Of a DNA stretch of 64,000 bases, positions 8,447 to 17,725 are shown piece by piece. This DNA comes from Pseudomonadota bacterium (GTDB taxonomy: Bacteria > Bdellovibrionota > Bdellovibrionia > Bdellovibrionales > JACTMU01), in contig JACTMU010000081.1 of NCBI GenBank assembly GCA_014584465.1, positions 21,828 to 85,827 on the forward strand. The letters are read 5' to 3'. The position numbers were made by a program, and so were the translations under genes. The first letter of the stretch is position 1. Each line of letters begins with the position of its first letter. Under the pieces are notes generated by a model. It was given only the letters and a program-made list of their open reading frames with translations. It did not search any database and was not told the origin of the DNA.

Positions 8447-10381
8447 CTAGCTTCCAAATCTTTTCACAATACTATTAAAGATTGATGTAATTCCTGTCCG
8501 AGTCCCCTCTTGTGAACTTTTAAGAGTGATCAAGTTCAGCTCTCTTTTTGCCTCAATCATTGAGGGATCATCGCTGATTGCAAGCTCAAAATTTCTACGC
8601 GCCAACTCATAATCGCCCACAAGCCTTTTGTAGAGACCCTTGACAAAGTAGTAGACGGCTGCATGTCGATCCTCAGGAGGAATCGCCGACAACTCCTTTT
8701 CAATGGAGTCGCTCAATACGCTGTTCATCTGACCCTCTTTAATCCCCTTCATCTTGATCCACAACAAGAGCAATTTGAGTTCAGATGTTGATTCCATAAC
8801 CTTCTCGGCGTCGCTAAAACATTGTAAAGCTTCTTGAATCCTGCCTTTCTTCAAAAAGTCCTTCCCTTGATCCAAAATGCCTTCATATTTCATTTGAGAT
8901 TTTGCCTCTTTTGCACCAAGCTCATCAATGTACTTTGCCCTTTGCTCTGGATTGGTAATGACTTTGTATGCAGCTGTAACTTTCGCAAAGATATTTCCAG
9001 TCAACTCTTGAACCTCTTTTGGTGCTCCAACTATCTTATCGGGGTGTAGGAACTTTGATATCTCCCGGTAGGCCTTGTGAATCTCATGTTCACGAGCATT
9101 CCGATTGATTCCCAGTATTTCGAAAATCTCGAAATGATTCTTTCCTTCAACATCTTGAGTTAACTTCTTCACACGCGCCAAATGATTTCTATAATCCACC
9201 TTTGAAACATTATCACTAAAGACAACGAATCTCTTAGCTAACAGTAAGTAGACCGATTTGTAGATGAGGTCCTCAGAATATTGACCCATATCAATCAGAG
9301 ATTGAATTGTAGTACCTGAAGAGACGAGATCCCGAACTCCTTCCATTTGGGATAACACAGGACTGGCCCACAATGAGTGCACTTTTTCAAACTGAGGTCC
9401 TGCATCAATCCTGTGATCGAGCCACGAACGGAAAAAGGATCGAAACCACACTGTTGAGATCTTTGAATTGATCCAATCATGAAGATAGGAGGTAAACGCC
9501 ATCTCACTGATGCATGGGACCTTCGGCTCAATCTTGGTTGGTGAAAAATTCATCTGATAGGTTGTGTCCAAAACAATTCTCCCAAGTCGAATGGCCATCT
9601 GCTCAGCCAATGCTATAGGAACCGCATGGGGACTGAGAAGATTTGCCTGAATCAGCCGCTCACCCAAGGGCAGTTGACTTGCCTCAAAAGTAAAATCCAC
9701 AAGATCTGAATGAGAAACGTATCCCTGTTCCACAAGAAGTTGTCCTAGAAAACTCCGTTCATCCTTGATATCGACATGAACAACTGTTCCTTCACCAAAC
9801 GAAATACCAGAAACTTCCCCCTTTTCGTTCACAATATTCAGATGCCCTCCGGCTTTTGCGTGAACCAAAAAGGCATATATGAGCGGGAGTTCAAACCCGT
9901 GAACTCTCTCTAGACCCTCAATGGACTTTATGATCTCTCTTTTTGTGGGTTTGTTATTACTGATGATCGTATAAATTGCATCTTGAATCACCTCCTCCTT
10001 CCTGTCAAAAGTCTGATCCAAGACATCCAATATCTCTTTAACTTCAAAAGGCTTGCTAAGAAATGTGAGAGCATTTGATTGTTTCAACGCATCTCGCACA
10101 AAACTTCGATCTTTAAAAATCCCACTGATAAGCACCGTTGGTAACTTGTGGCCAAGTTGCTCTTCTATTTTCAAAGACAACTCAACCCCATTCATCTTAG
10201 GAAGCATGCAATCAATGATGGCACCCTGAACCGCTTGGGTCCGTACCAGCGTCAGCGCCTCCTGAGCATTGGTCGCATAAAGGGTGGTGTATCCATGCCG
10301 AGATACAGCCTCACAAAGGGAGGATCCAAGACCCTCATCATCCTCTGCAACCAATATTTTTACAGCATTTTTGTTACTCAT
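8447..10381 (-). CDS. response regulator with DUF4388-like, DnaJ and TPR-like regions
   Basis: 644 aa. The receiver domain (about 7-120) has acidic pocket AEDDE, phospho-acceptor Asp57 in IIDCMLPKMNG and Lys110 in LSKPF. Residues about 145-290 resemble the DUF4388/PATAN family (GISFGEGTVVHVD, FLGQLLVEQG). A J domain (about 415-490) carries the HPD triad at 446-448 (KFLHPDK), so it could stimulate a DnaK ATPase. The C-terminus (about 500-640) is helical and TPR-like. It sits between the STAS gene (4 nt) and the kinase gene (2 nt). The architecture suggests phosphorylation-controlled recruitment of Hsp70, which is inference. Confidence 0.85.
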   Translation of the reverse strand: MSNKNAVKILVAEDDEGLGSSLCEAVSRHGYTTLYATNAQEALTLVRTQAVQGAIIDCMLPKMNGVELSLKIEEQLGHKLPTVLISGIFKDRSFVRDALKQSNALTFLSKPFEVKEILDVLDQTFDRKEEVIQDAIYTIISNNKPTKREIIKSIEGLERVHGFELPLIYAFLVHAKAGGHLNIVNEKGEVSGISFGEGTVVHVDIKDERSFLGQLLVEQGYVSHSDLVDFTFEASQLPLGERLIQANLLSPHAVPIALAEQMAIRLGRIVLDTTYQMNFSPTKIEPKVPCISEMAFTSYLHDWINSKISTVWFRSFFRSWLDHRIDAGPQFEKVHSLWASPVLSQMEGVRDLVSSGTTIQSLIDMGQYSEDLIYKSVYLLLAKRFVVFSDNVSKVDYRNHLARVKKLTQDVEGKNHFEIFEILGINRNAREHEIHKAYREISKFLHPDKIVGAPKEVQELTGNIFAKVTAAYKVITNPEQRAKYIDELGAKEAKSQMKYEGILDQGKDFLKKGRIQEALQCFSDAEKVMESTSELKLLLLWIKMKGIKEGQMNSVLSDSIEKELSAIPPEDRHAAVYYFVKGLYKRLVGDYELARRNFELAISDDPSMIEAKRELNLITLKSSQEGTRTGITSIFNSIVKRFGS

Positions 10382-10385
10382 ACAC

Positions 10386-10880
10386 CTACGATACTTTCAG
10401 AAATTTAAAGTACTTTGCGGAGATTACATCAATTTCATATTCGCCACCGACATCATCAAAGGTCATGGTCTCCTGAAAATTGACAAAGCCTGGATTCGAC
10501 CCCATCGGTTGACGAAAGTCTCTCTCTCTCTCCAAAAGAATGGATCGATCCGCATCGTTCTCCTCACAGTAGTAGGGAACATAGAACGATTCAACATACA
10601 CATTCTTCGGAAGGAAACCAGAAACCATATTGACCTGATCAATCACAATCTTTGGACAGCAATGGAAATGAACCTCATAGGTCTGGGACAGTGGCTGTAT
10701 CCACTTGACCCACTCTCGTATTCCACAGGAGTTGATTGTCTTGAGTTGTCTAAGATCAATATGCACCTCACGAATCTTCTCAGTGATCACAGGCAGTTTT
10801 GCATCTTCGTCAAGACTCCCAGAAAATTCGAAATGAACTAGATCACCGTCCACTTTTTTTTGTACTTGAAATACTGCCAT
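10386..10880 (-). CDS. STAS-domain (anti-anti-sigma-like) protein
   Basis: 164 aa. Residues about 1-95 fit a STAS fold: FEFSGSLDEDAKLP, IDLRQLKTINSCGIREWVKW. The Ser in INSCG is where anti-anti-sigma factors are phosphorylated. The C-terminal 70 residues (PYYCEENDADRSI onwards) are unlike classic STAS proteins and unrecognised. The gene immediately precedes the receiver-DnaJ gene and follows the SpoIIE-type phosphatase by 69 nt, the classic pairing in partner-switching systems. A matching anti-sigma kinase is not encoded next to it. A good AGGAGG-like site precedes the ATG. Confidence 0.75.
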   Translation of the reverse strand: MAVFQVQKKVDGDLVHFEFSGSLDEDAKLPVITEKIREVHIDLRQLKTINSCGIREWVKWIQPLSQTYEVHFHCCPKIVIDQVNMVSGFLPKNVYVESFYVPYYCEENDADRSILLERERDFRQPMGSNPGFVNFQETMTFDDVGGEYEIDVISAKYFKFLKVS

Positions 10881-10949
10881 TACTTCCTCCTCTTTCTTCC
10901 TCGATCACCTCGAGCACGATGAAAAACTCTCATGGTTTTCACCTTTTCA

Positions 10950-12803
10950 CTATGAAGCTTTCTCTAAGCCTTCAAATCGGCAGAGAAAGATTGTAAAATC
11001 GTCATTGAGAGGCGCATCCTCTCTAAAAGCAAATGCTTCGTTCTTTACAGTTTCAACCACGGTGGTCGAATTTCCCTTTGCAGAGACTGCTCCCAGCAAG
11101 GACTTGATGAATCGGCGTTCACCCCATGACTCTCCCGACTTGTTTTGCAAATCAAGAACACCATCTGTATAAAGAGCGATGGAGTCACCTTCACACAAAT
11201 TAATGGTAGTTTCCAAGAAGTTGACATCACGCTGCTGTCCCAATCTCGGATTGTTGACCTCGTTTAATAGCACAATATCCTTCTTCTTTAAGGGCTCATC
11301 TGAAGCTCTCAACAGGTAAGGTGGATCATGACTCGCATTTGAGTAGGTCAATACTCCGGTTTGCTTGTCAATTGCACCGAGAAAAAACGTCATCATAAAG
11401 CGAGATTTAGACGTCTCATAGATGGCACGATTCATAAGAAACAGAGCTTTGGCAGGGGTAATGTCCGGAAAACACTCCACAATCGCCGAAGCAGATTTCG
11501 CGGCACTTGTGATGAGGGCCGCAGGAGCACCATGTCCCGTGGCGTCCCCAATCCAAAAGAAGATGCGATCACCAATTTCACTGTAATGCCACCAATCACC
11601 ACCAATTTCACTGGCTGGCTCGAAGAAGCCTGAAATATGTACTGCGCCAAGGTCAGAGGAAGGTGGCGGAAGAAGGTTTTCCTGGACCACCTGCGCTGTC
11701 TTAAGTTCATTCTCCATCCTTGCCTTTTCAGCTGTCTCACTCATAAGCCGAGAGACCTCAACTGCCATCTTGTTGAATCCTTGAGCAAGACTTCCAACCT
11801 CATCCTTTGAAGTTGCTAAGACTTTAATGTCAAAATCTCCATGGGAGATCTTTTTAGTTGCAAGGTAGAGCTGCCGTAAGGCACTTGTCATCTTCTGAGA
11901 GGCAAAGACACTCACGATGACAGTTGCAGAGATCAGAGCGACAAAAAAGAGAATGGACTTGATCAACAGGGACTGAACGGCTGCAAGCGCGGCTCCACGC
12001 TCCACAAATGAAGTTACTGTAAGCTCCCCAACACCAACTTTTGCGTAAGAGGCGAGAAACTCAGACCCCTTCGAAGTTCGAACCTCTTTGGTCCCCTCAT
12101 TTGAATATTCCCCTTTAAAGGACCCGAACTCTTGAGCCACAATGGAGGTCAAATTGACATCTCGATCCTTTGGGCCCATCAAAGTCTCACCGTTGGGACC
12201 AAAGAGATACTTCGTATAGATGTCCGACTGATGAAAGATTTCAAAAAGGGTTGTATCTTGAACTACCGAGATGAAAACCCAGTGCTTTTGAGCAGATTGC
12301 ACATGGTGCTTGACACCCACCAAGATGTCGTTGGATCCGTTGTCAATGGGAAGAATGAGCAGGTTTTCTTGATTGATACGAGTAAGTATCTGTTCTACAT
12401 AGGCACGATAGCTCGTAAGATAGGCATCAGCTGCCACACTTTTTTGAAGAAACGCGGATTTTTTCGGCATTGTGGAGCTACTTAGATCAAAAACCACAAT
12501 CATTGAGAAACGACTCTCCTTCTGAAAAAGTGACTGAGAGATGTGATCAAATTTTGTCTCGTTCAGATCAAAACCCTCAAATATGGGCTGCATGGAAGAC
12601 AAGATTGAACCAATGTTTGAGTGAACTTGTGCTGCAATGGCCCTTGTGGTCGTGACACTCGAATCCAACACATAGGCAATCTTGTCTTTCTTGAACAGAT
12701 CGACCGCAAGAGCTAGGTAGAGAGAAAGTGTCACCAGTGGAATCACTGTAAGCGTTAGAATCAACTTGAATCGAATAGGAAACTTCACCCTCTGTTCTGT
12801 CAT
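10950..12803 (-). CDS. membrane SpoIIE/PP2C phosphatase with extracytoplasmic sensor and HAMP
   Basis: 617 aa. TM1 (about 12-32), a periplasmic sensor region of about 240 residues, TM2 (about 275-300, LLIKSILFFVALISATVIVS), HAMP (about 300-355), a short coiled coil, then a PP2C/SpoIIE domain (about 385-610). Metal-binding acidic motifs are visible: EIGGDWW, GDATGHG, YTDGVLD and the terminal LNDDFT. The family dephosphorylates STAS proteins, and a STAS gene follows. The predicted chain is external signal, phosphatase, STAS, downstream target. First gene of the leftward operon; divergent from the FecR gene across a 135-bp gap. Confidence 0.88.
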   Translation of the reverse strand: MTEQRVKFPIRFKLILTLTVIPLVTLSLYLALAVDLFKKDKIAYVLDSSVTTTRAIAAQVHSNIGSILSSMQPIFEGFDLNETKFDHISQSLFQKESRFSMIVVFDLSSSTMPKKSAFLQKSVAADAYLTSYRAYVEQILTRINQENLLILPIDNGSNDILVGVKHHVQSAQKHWVFISVVQDTTLFEIFHQSDIYTKYLFGPNGETLMGPKDRDVNLTSIVAQEFGSFKGEYSNEGTKEVRTSKGSEFLASYAKVGVGELTVTSFVERGAALAAVQSLLIKSILFFVALISATVIVSVFASQKMTSALRQLYLATKKISHGDFDIKVLATSKDEVGSLAQGFNKMAVEVSRLMSETAEKARMENELKTAQVVQENLLPPPSSDLGAVHISGFFEPASEIGGDWWHYSEIGDRIFFWIGDATGHGAPAALITSAAKSASAIVECFPDITPAKALFLMNRAIYETSKSRFMMTFFLGAIDKQTGVLTYSNASHDPPYLLRASDEPLKKKDIVLLNEVNNPRLGQQRDVNFLETTINLCEGDSIALYTDGVLDLQNKSGESWGERRFIKSLLGAVSAKGNSTTVVETVKNEAFAFREDAPLNDDFTIFLCRFEGLEKAS

Positions 12804-12938
12804 GCTTGTCTTATCGGAGGCAACGCCACGGGCAATGAGCTGCCGCTAGGTCCAGAAATGGCAGGACTCAGCTAAGGACCGCCCTCAAGATCGACCTCAG
12901 GCCAGTCAATTCCTAGGTCAAAACGTACGATATAGATA

Positions 12939-15779
12939 GTGGTGAAAGAGGAAAGAGAGAACTTAGACTACTTGATCGTTGGGATCTCATTTGTGATCTT
13001 CGTGGCATCGGTCTACCTTGTTCTCGATGATCGGTGGCTTTTTCATATCGGCGAGAGACAGTACAGTGCAACTGATGCGGTCGGGAAGATCTCAAGCTAC
13101 CAATCGGATGTTCGTCGAAAATACAAACGAGCTTTCTATTGGATGCCGGTGCGCGAAGAGGATCCTGTCTTCGAAGAAGACAGTCTCTTTACGGGAGAAC
13201 AATCCGAAGCCAGTGTCGAGCTCAGCAGTGGCATTGTGCTTGAAGTCGCTCCGAAGAGCCTCATCGTTCTCCGAAAGGGAGTGCAGTCCGATGAGTTTGT
13301 ACTTGATGTTCGCTACGGTTCCTTCCTCGGAAAAGTAAATCAAAGTCAAAAACTCAAGGTTTCTCACGCTGGTCAAACCACTGAGATCAGTGGGGACAAG
13401 GCCACATTCAAGATTGACACCACTGGCAAGAGTGGCGTTGGAATCAATGTTGTTTCAGGGAAAGCCAAAGTTGCTGCCAAAAACAAAACGGTGGAGCTCT
13501 CAAAGAATCAATATACAGACGTGAATAAGAGCGGCGATCTCGGACAAGTCAAGGAACTCGACATTGAACTCATAGTGCCCGCCGAAGGAGCTCGACTTTG
13601 GCAGGAGGAAGATGCCCCTGTTGAATTTAAGTGGCGCAGTTCAAAACCCTCTGAAAAGGTTCGTCTTGAAGTGGCAAAAGATGGTGACTTTAAGAACCTG
13701 GTCTTCAAAAAGAGCCTTGAAGGTGAGGCGGTCCAGGCACGTCTTGCAAACCAACGAGGACTTCTTCATTGGCGGATCATTGAATCTGACAAAAAGACCA
13801 CGAAGGTTGTTCTTCGTAATTCTACGTCTCGATTTCACCTCCTTTCTAAGAGTCCACCCAGACCCGTCTCTCCAAAGGACGATGTTGAAATTGTAATTCC
13901 CATCCATCGAAAACAATTCAGAGCCAATGACCACTCTGGTCTTCGAATTCCAATTTCTTTAAACTGGGCTGAAGATAATGGCTGGGGCAGATTCGATGTT
14001 GAAATCTCAAAGTCAGAGGACTTTGGTATTGGAACCGAATCCTACATCGCCAACGCTGCCCCAATGAGAACTAAGGCCCTCGAACAAGGATCGTACTATT
14101 GGCGGGTTCGTTACAATGACCCTAAGCCTGGAACGAACCACAGTTGGTCCAAAGTCGCATCATTTCATGTTGTTGAAAAACTAATGGATAAACCTCTCAC
14201 GGGTCCAAAACTTTCCAACGTGGAGCTCTTCAAAGTTCGCTACAAGTATGAAGTCTCAGGCGAAGATGAAGACCTCAAAGTTCTTCGGAAACTGAACAGT
14301 GCTTCTCCTCAGTTTCAATGGTCTACGATTCCCGATGCCAGCCACTATCTCTTTGAACTCTCCGATCGAAAAGAGTTCGACCGAATTCTTACAAGAAAGA
14401 GCGTTGCCCGTACTGAGTTCAACTGGGATCAAGTTCAACCAGGCAACTACTATTGGCGCGTCCATGCCGTTGACATCTTAGATCAACCCGGACACTATAG
14501 CTCTACTAAAGCCATCCGTGTTGTCAAAGATTTGGCACCAGCACCTGTGATCCAGAATCGAGAGCTTAAAATTCTGCTCCCTTATGATCATGAAGAAGAA
14601 GCCACATCGACAACAGCAGGTCACGCCGCCCTAAGGTGGTCCTCCATTGAAGAAGCTAAGAGGTATGAGATTCAGATCTCTCCAAATGAGACCTTCAATG
14701 AGCCGGTGAAGCGGCTTGTGTCTCGCGAGACTGGACACATATGGCAGGCTCCTTCACAGGGTCGTTTCTACTGGCGTGTTCGCGCCGTTGATTGGGACAA
14801 CGACCCCGGTCATTTCAGTGAATTGGGAAAGATTGAAGTTCAGTCTCCAACCTGGGGAGCGCCACTCGTAGAGGCTTTTGATCATGATCGACTGCTGGTT
14901 GACGATGACCTTGTAGAACCTAAGGTCGGAAGTCCTCTGAAAAAGCCCCCTAGGTTCAGTTGGTCTGAACTGAGTTATGTCAAAAGATATCAAATCGAAA
15001 TATCCTCCACCGAATCCTTCGAAGAGCCCCTTCTTCGAAAGATCATTGACTCAAATGAGTATCAATGGAGTGAAGCAAGACCTGGGCGATATTTCTTCCG
15101 CGTTCAAGGTCTGAGAAGTGAGCGAAAGAGAGGACCCTTTAGCAACTCTGTACCGATCAAACTTTTGACTCACGAACTGATTGCAAAAAAGACCGACGAG
15201 ACCATTCAGCGCCTCCTGGCCTCAACGGATCATCTTAGGAAAAATGTGGATCCCGTACGAATTGAGTGGAATAAAACCTTCGTCCCCGATCAATACGAAG
15301 TTGAAGTGTCCAGATCAGATGATTTTGGAACTCCTGTTCGTCACCTTACCGAAAGCTCATGGTTTGACTACGTACCCAAGATCAATGGATCTCACTTTTG
15401 GCGTGTGAGACCTTTGAATAAGCTCAAGCAACCCCTTGCGCCCTTTTCTTCGGTCAACAGGTTTCATTTCAGTCAAAAATTGGGAATGCCACACCCACGA
15501 ATCGCTTCTCCAAGAAATGAAGAGCCGTTCATTATCACTCCCCATCTTCCGAATCTACTGATACTCACATGGAACAAAGTTCCTGGAGCCTCGGTTTACT
15601 CTGTGGAGATGTCACAGACGAAGGATTTTTCAACACTCCTCTTCAGTGGAAAATCGAGATCCAACTCCTTCTTGGTGAAACAGCCACCTCCTAAAGGAAT
15701 CATCTATTGGCGAGTTAAAGCTCTCTCCTCTGAGACCGAATCCGAGTGGTGCCCCACAGAAAGCTTCGAAGTGAAATAG
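12939..15779 (+). CDS. FecR-domain protein with multiple FN3-like modules
   Basis: 946 aa. A single N-terminal membrane segment (about 9-29, YLIVGISFVIFVASVYLVL) probably anchors it with the rest periplasmic. A FecR-like domain (about 80-185) contains LDVRYGSFLGKV and ISGDKATFKI. The remainder is at least six beta-sandwich repeats of about 90-100 residues, each with the rhythm FxWxxxxxAxxYxxEIS then GxYYWRVRA, resembling fibronectin type III folds. Probably a structural or binding protein of the envelope. Start is GTG (two in a row at 12939/12942) with no clear ribosome site, so the exact N-terminus is uncertain. Its TAG stop is formed by the left end of the inverted repeat 15777-15893. Confidence 0.75.
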   Translation: MVKEERENLDYLIVGISFVIFVASVYLVLDDRWLFHIGERQYSATDAVGKISSYQSDVRRKYKRAFYWMPVREEDPVFEEDSLFTGEQSEASVELSSGIVLEVAPKSLIVLRKGVQSDEFVLDVRYGSFLGKVNQSQKLKVSHAGQTTEISGDKATFKIDTTGKSGVGINVVSGKAKVAAKNKTVELSKNQYTDVNKSGDLGQVKELDIELIVPAEGARLWQEEDAPVEFKWRSSKPSEKVRLEVAKDGDFKNLVFKKSLEGEAVQARLANQRGLLHWRIIESDKKTTKVVLRNSTSRFHLLSKSPPRPVSPKDDVEIVIPIHRKQFRANDHSGLRIPISLNWAEDNGWGRFDVEISKSEDFGIGTESYIANAAPMRTKALEQGSYYWRVRYNDPKPGTNHSWSKVASFHVVEKLMDKPLTGPKLSNVELFKVRYKYEVSGEDEDLKVLRKLNSASPQFQWSTIPDASHYLFELSDRKEFDRILTRKSVARTEFNWDQVQPGNYYWRVHAVDILDQPGHYSSTKAIRVVKDLAPAPVIQNRELKILLPYDHEEEATSTTAGHAALRWSSIEEAKRYEIQISPNETFNEPVKRLVSRETGHIWQAPSQGRFYWRVRAVDWDNDPGHFSELGKIEVQSPTWGAPLVEAFDHDRLLVDDDLVEPKVGSPLKKPPRFSWSELSYVKRYQIEISSTESFEEPLLRKIIDSNEYQWSEARPGRYFFRVQGLRSERKRGPFSNSVPIKLLTHELIAKKTDETIQRLLASTDHLRKNVDPVRIEWNKTFVPDQYEVEVSRSDDFGTPVRHLTESSWFDYVPKINGSHFWRVRPLNKLKQPLAPFSSVNRFHFSQKLGMPHPRIASPRNEEPFIITPHLPNLLILTWNKVPGASVYSVEMSQTKDFSTLLFSGKSRSNSFLVKQPPPKGIIYWRVKALSSETESEWCPTESFEVK

Positions 15780-15893
15780 GTGCCAGGTTCCGAATGCTGG
15801 AAACGGCGAGTTAAATTCGAGCTAATTCTCTCTTCTAGTGATTTTCTCCATCGTTGCAACGATACGCGTCCAGCAATTGGAACCTGGCACCTA
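15777..15893. repeat. inverted repeat TAGGTGCCAGGTTCC...GGAACCTGGCACCTA
   Basis: The two ends are inverted copies of about 25 bp (continuing into AATGCTGGA / TCCAGCAATT with one or two mismatches) around a core of about 65 bp. It lies exactly between two converging genes, and its outer TAG supplies the stop codon of both (15777-15779 on +, 15891-15893 on -). It could act as a two-way terminator, though there is no T tract, or be a small mobile repeat. No second copy was seen. Confidence 0.7.
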
Positions 15894-16988
15894 AAAGCAG
15901 GAGCGGTCCATAAAGAAATCTGAAGAGTTCTTTCCATTATCAACTCGGTAGAATCGGCTGTTGTAGTGCTGAATTCTCACTTGAGTTCCCTTCTTGAAAA
16001 GCTTCTGCCCCTGATTCTTTCGATCTTTGAGACGACAATCCCGTCGCAGCGGTCGTGAAGAAAACGACGCTGAGGAAAAATTGGCAGGTGTTCTCCCGGA
16101 CTTGGACTTGTATCGATCTCTCTGATTCTCACTTTGAATCTTCGCCACATCATACTCAGTGACCTTGGCATCAAGCTCTGCCTTTGCAGTCATCTTCTTT
16201 TGTTTTTGATATTTCAACTCATTAGAGACTTGCTCTTTTTCAAAGTTACCTTTTCGGATCATCTCATCATATTTTCGTATCTCTTGTTTCAGCTTTTCTG
16301 TCTCAGCTTTGGTCTTTGCGATTTCGCCTTGGGTCTTTTTTGTAAACGCATTCTTCTTTTGAGTTTCGATCTCAGCCTCTTTCTTTTTCCTCTTAAGACT
16401 CTCTTCAGCTAAGCGACGCTCCTCTTTCGCTCTTTTGAGCTCAGCCGCTTTAAGTTCCATCTCCCGCTTCGCACTGCTTGCCTTTTCATCCCACTTCTGA
16501 GCCTCTCCGACGAGAACCCCAGTTTCCGTGATGACCTTCTCCTTCTCCTGCACAGCCTGTTGGCGGGCAGCTAAAGCCTTCTGCTCCTTATCTTGGGCAT
16601 TGACAATCTTTCGCTTTGCTTGAACCTGTTTTGCCTTTGCTGCGGAGATCTCCTTCTCAGCCTGATTTTTCGCCGAAATGTGAATCTCTTCTTGCTTGAT
16701 AGCTCGAGTGGCCTCTTCCTTTGCGGCCCTCTCCTTCAAAAGGGCGGCCTTCTTCTCTTTAAGGGCCCTCTCCCTTTCTTCCGCTGCCTCACGCTTGGCA
16801 TCTTCGGCCGCCGCTTGAGCCTCCTCAGAATCGATGATCGCCTCTTCCACTTGCAAAAGGTCGTCGTCAAACTCATTAGGATCAGCAAGGCAGATCCCAG
16901 TGAACAGGAGGGAAGCTGTGACCACGAACAGCTGAGCCGTAGATGTTAAAGAATTGATTCGGATCACTCTCCTCAAAGGCCTCAACAT
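15891..16988 (-). CDS. secreted coiled-coil protein with C-terminal SH3-like segment
   Basis: 365 aa from the chosen ATG at 16988, which has an AGGGAG site and starts a signal peptide (VVTASLLFTGICLADP). An upstream extension to 17099 is open but lacks these features. Residues about 45-295 form a very charged continuous coiled coil (Glu/Lys/Ala rich, e.g. AAAEDAKREAAEERERALKE). The C-terminal 60 residues (DCRLKDRKNQGQKLFKKG, VRIQHYNSRFYRV) resemble a small SH3-like beta domain. Probably a periplasmic or envelope-spanning structural protein; no enzyme motif is visible. Confidence 0.7.
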   Translation of the reverse strand: MLRPLRRVIRINSLTSTAQLFVVTASLLFTGICLADPNEFDDDLLQVEEAIIDSEEAQAAAEDAKREAAEERERALKEKKAALLKERAAKEEATRAIKQEEIHISAKNQAEKEISAAKAKQVQAKRKIVNAQDKEQKALAARQQAVQEKEKVITETGVLVGEAQKWDEKASSAKREMELKAAELKRAKEERRLAEESLKRKKKEAEIETQKKNAFTKKTQGEIAKTKAETEKLKQEIRKYDEMIRKGNFEKEQVSNELKYQKQKKMTAKAELDAKVTEYDVAKIQSENQRDRYKSKSGRTPANFSSASFSSRPLRRDCRLKDRKNQGQKLFKKGTQVRIQHYNSRFYRVDNGKNSSDFFMDRSCF

Positions 16989-17570
16989 CAGACTCCCTAG
17001 ATGGAAACTTTCCCCAATCTCTATTTGATTCCAAAGCGGCAAACCCATAATTGCTCCTTGTGGTGCACCATTGTTTCGGGGGCTGGTCGGCAAATCCATC
17101 TTTGCTGAGCAACCCCAAGCTCATAGCAGCTCATCGCACGTGAGAGTGCATCAAAGCTGACCCGGCCAACTCATATCCACTACAGACCAGTTCTCTTATC
17201 GGACCTTTGGAACCAAAACTGAATTGACCACCGTATCCATTGGCATCATCAGGCATAGACGCTGCCATGAACACCAGGGAGACGAGATTGCCTGGCTGGG
17301 AACCAGACAAAAGTTGACACTTCTAGATGAGAGTGTAGGAAACATTTACACTGACAATTATCCTTTAAATTCAATAGGTTGGCTAAATTCAGCCTTTCAC
17401 CATAGCAAAACTTGTCCATCCGCCCCCAACTCAACTCCACAGTGAACTCTTCATCGTCCCAGAATGGAGCCCATCTTCACTCAGCTCGATCTCAGGGTGA
17501 AACAAGGAATTCAAAAAATGCTGCGATGTGGCATCTTGTTTGCTACTGTTCTATAGCATAACCCCCCTTG
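16989..17570. other. gap without a convincing gene; possible ncRNA source
   Basis: No long ORF on either strand looks like protein. A stretch at about 17078-17110 (GGGGCTGGTCGGCAAATCC...) resembles the left arm of the MITE-like repeat and may be a decayed end. A TTGACA at about 17315 could be a -35 box but no good -10 follows at standard spacing. The orphan terminator at 17571 ends this region, so a rightward untranslated transcript is possible. Confidence 0.35.
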
Positions 17571-17611
17571 GCGACCTGGTCCCCCTACCCCCCTCCAGGT
17601 CGCTTTTTTTT
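17571..17611 (+). terminator. strong intrinsic terminator
   Basis: Perfect 9-bp stem GCGACCTGG (17571-17579) / CCAGGTCGC (17595-17603), C-rich loop, then eight T. It points rightward but has no coding gene on the + strand between it and 15779, which suggests an upstream non-coding transcript. Confidence 0.8.
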
Positions 17612-17725
17612 CTTCCACCTTGGATTGGTTTTTTTCTCCAAACATGCAAGCTTCCACAGTTCACGATAGGATAGAGAAAAGCTTGGCACTGCAGCCACTT
17701 TGGTCGTCGATCTAAAAAGGGGATC

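Noticed and set aside
16989..17099. 37-residue N-terminal extension of the coiled-coil protein
   Set aside because: The signal peptide and a good AGGGAG site mark the ATG at 16988; the extension would bury the signal peptide.
17078..17110. GGGGCTGGTCGGCAAATCCATCTTTG resembling the MITE-like left end
   Set aside because: Similar over about 30 bp but no matching right arm or 6-bp duplication; could be a decayed end or chance, so not counted as a copy.
17224..17445. 73-aa + strand ORF before the orphan terminator
   Set aside because: No family, no ribosome site and unusual composition; a non-coding transcript explains the terminator better.
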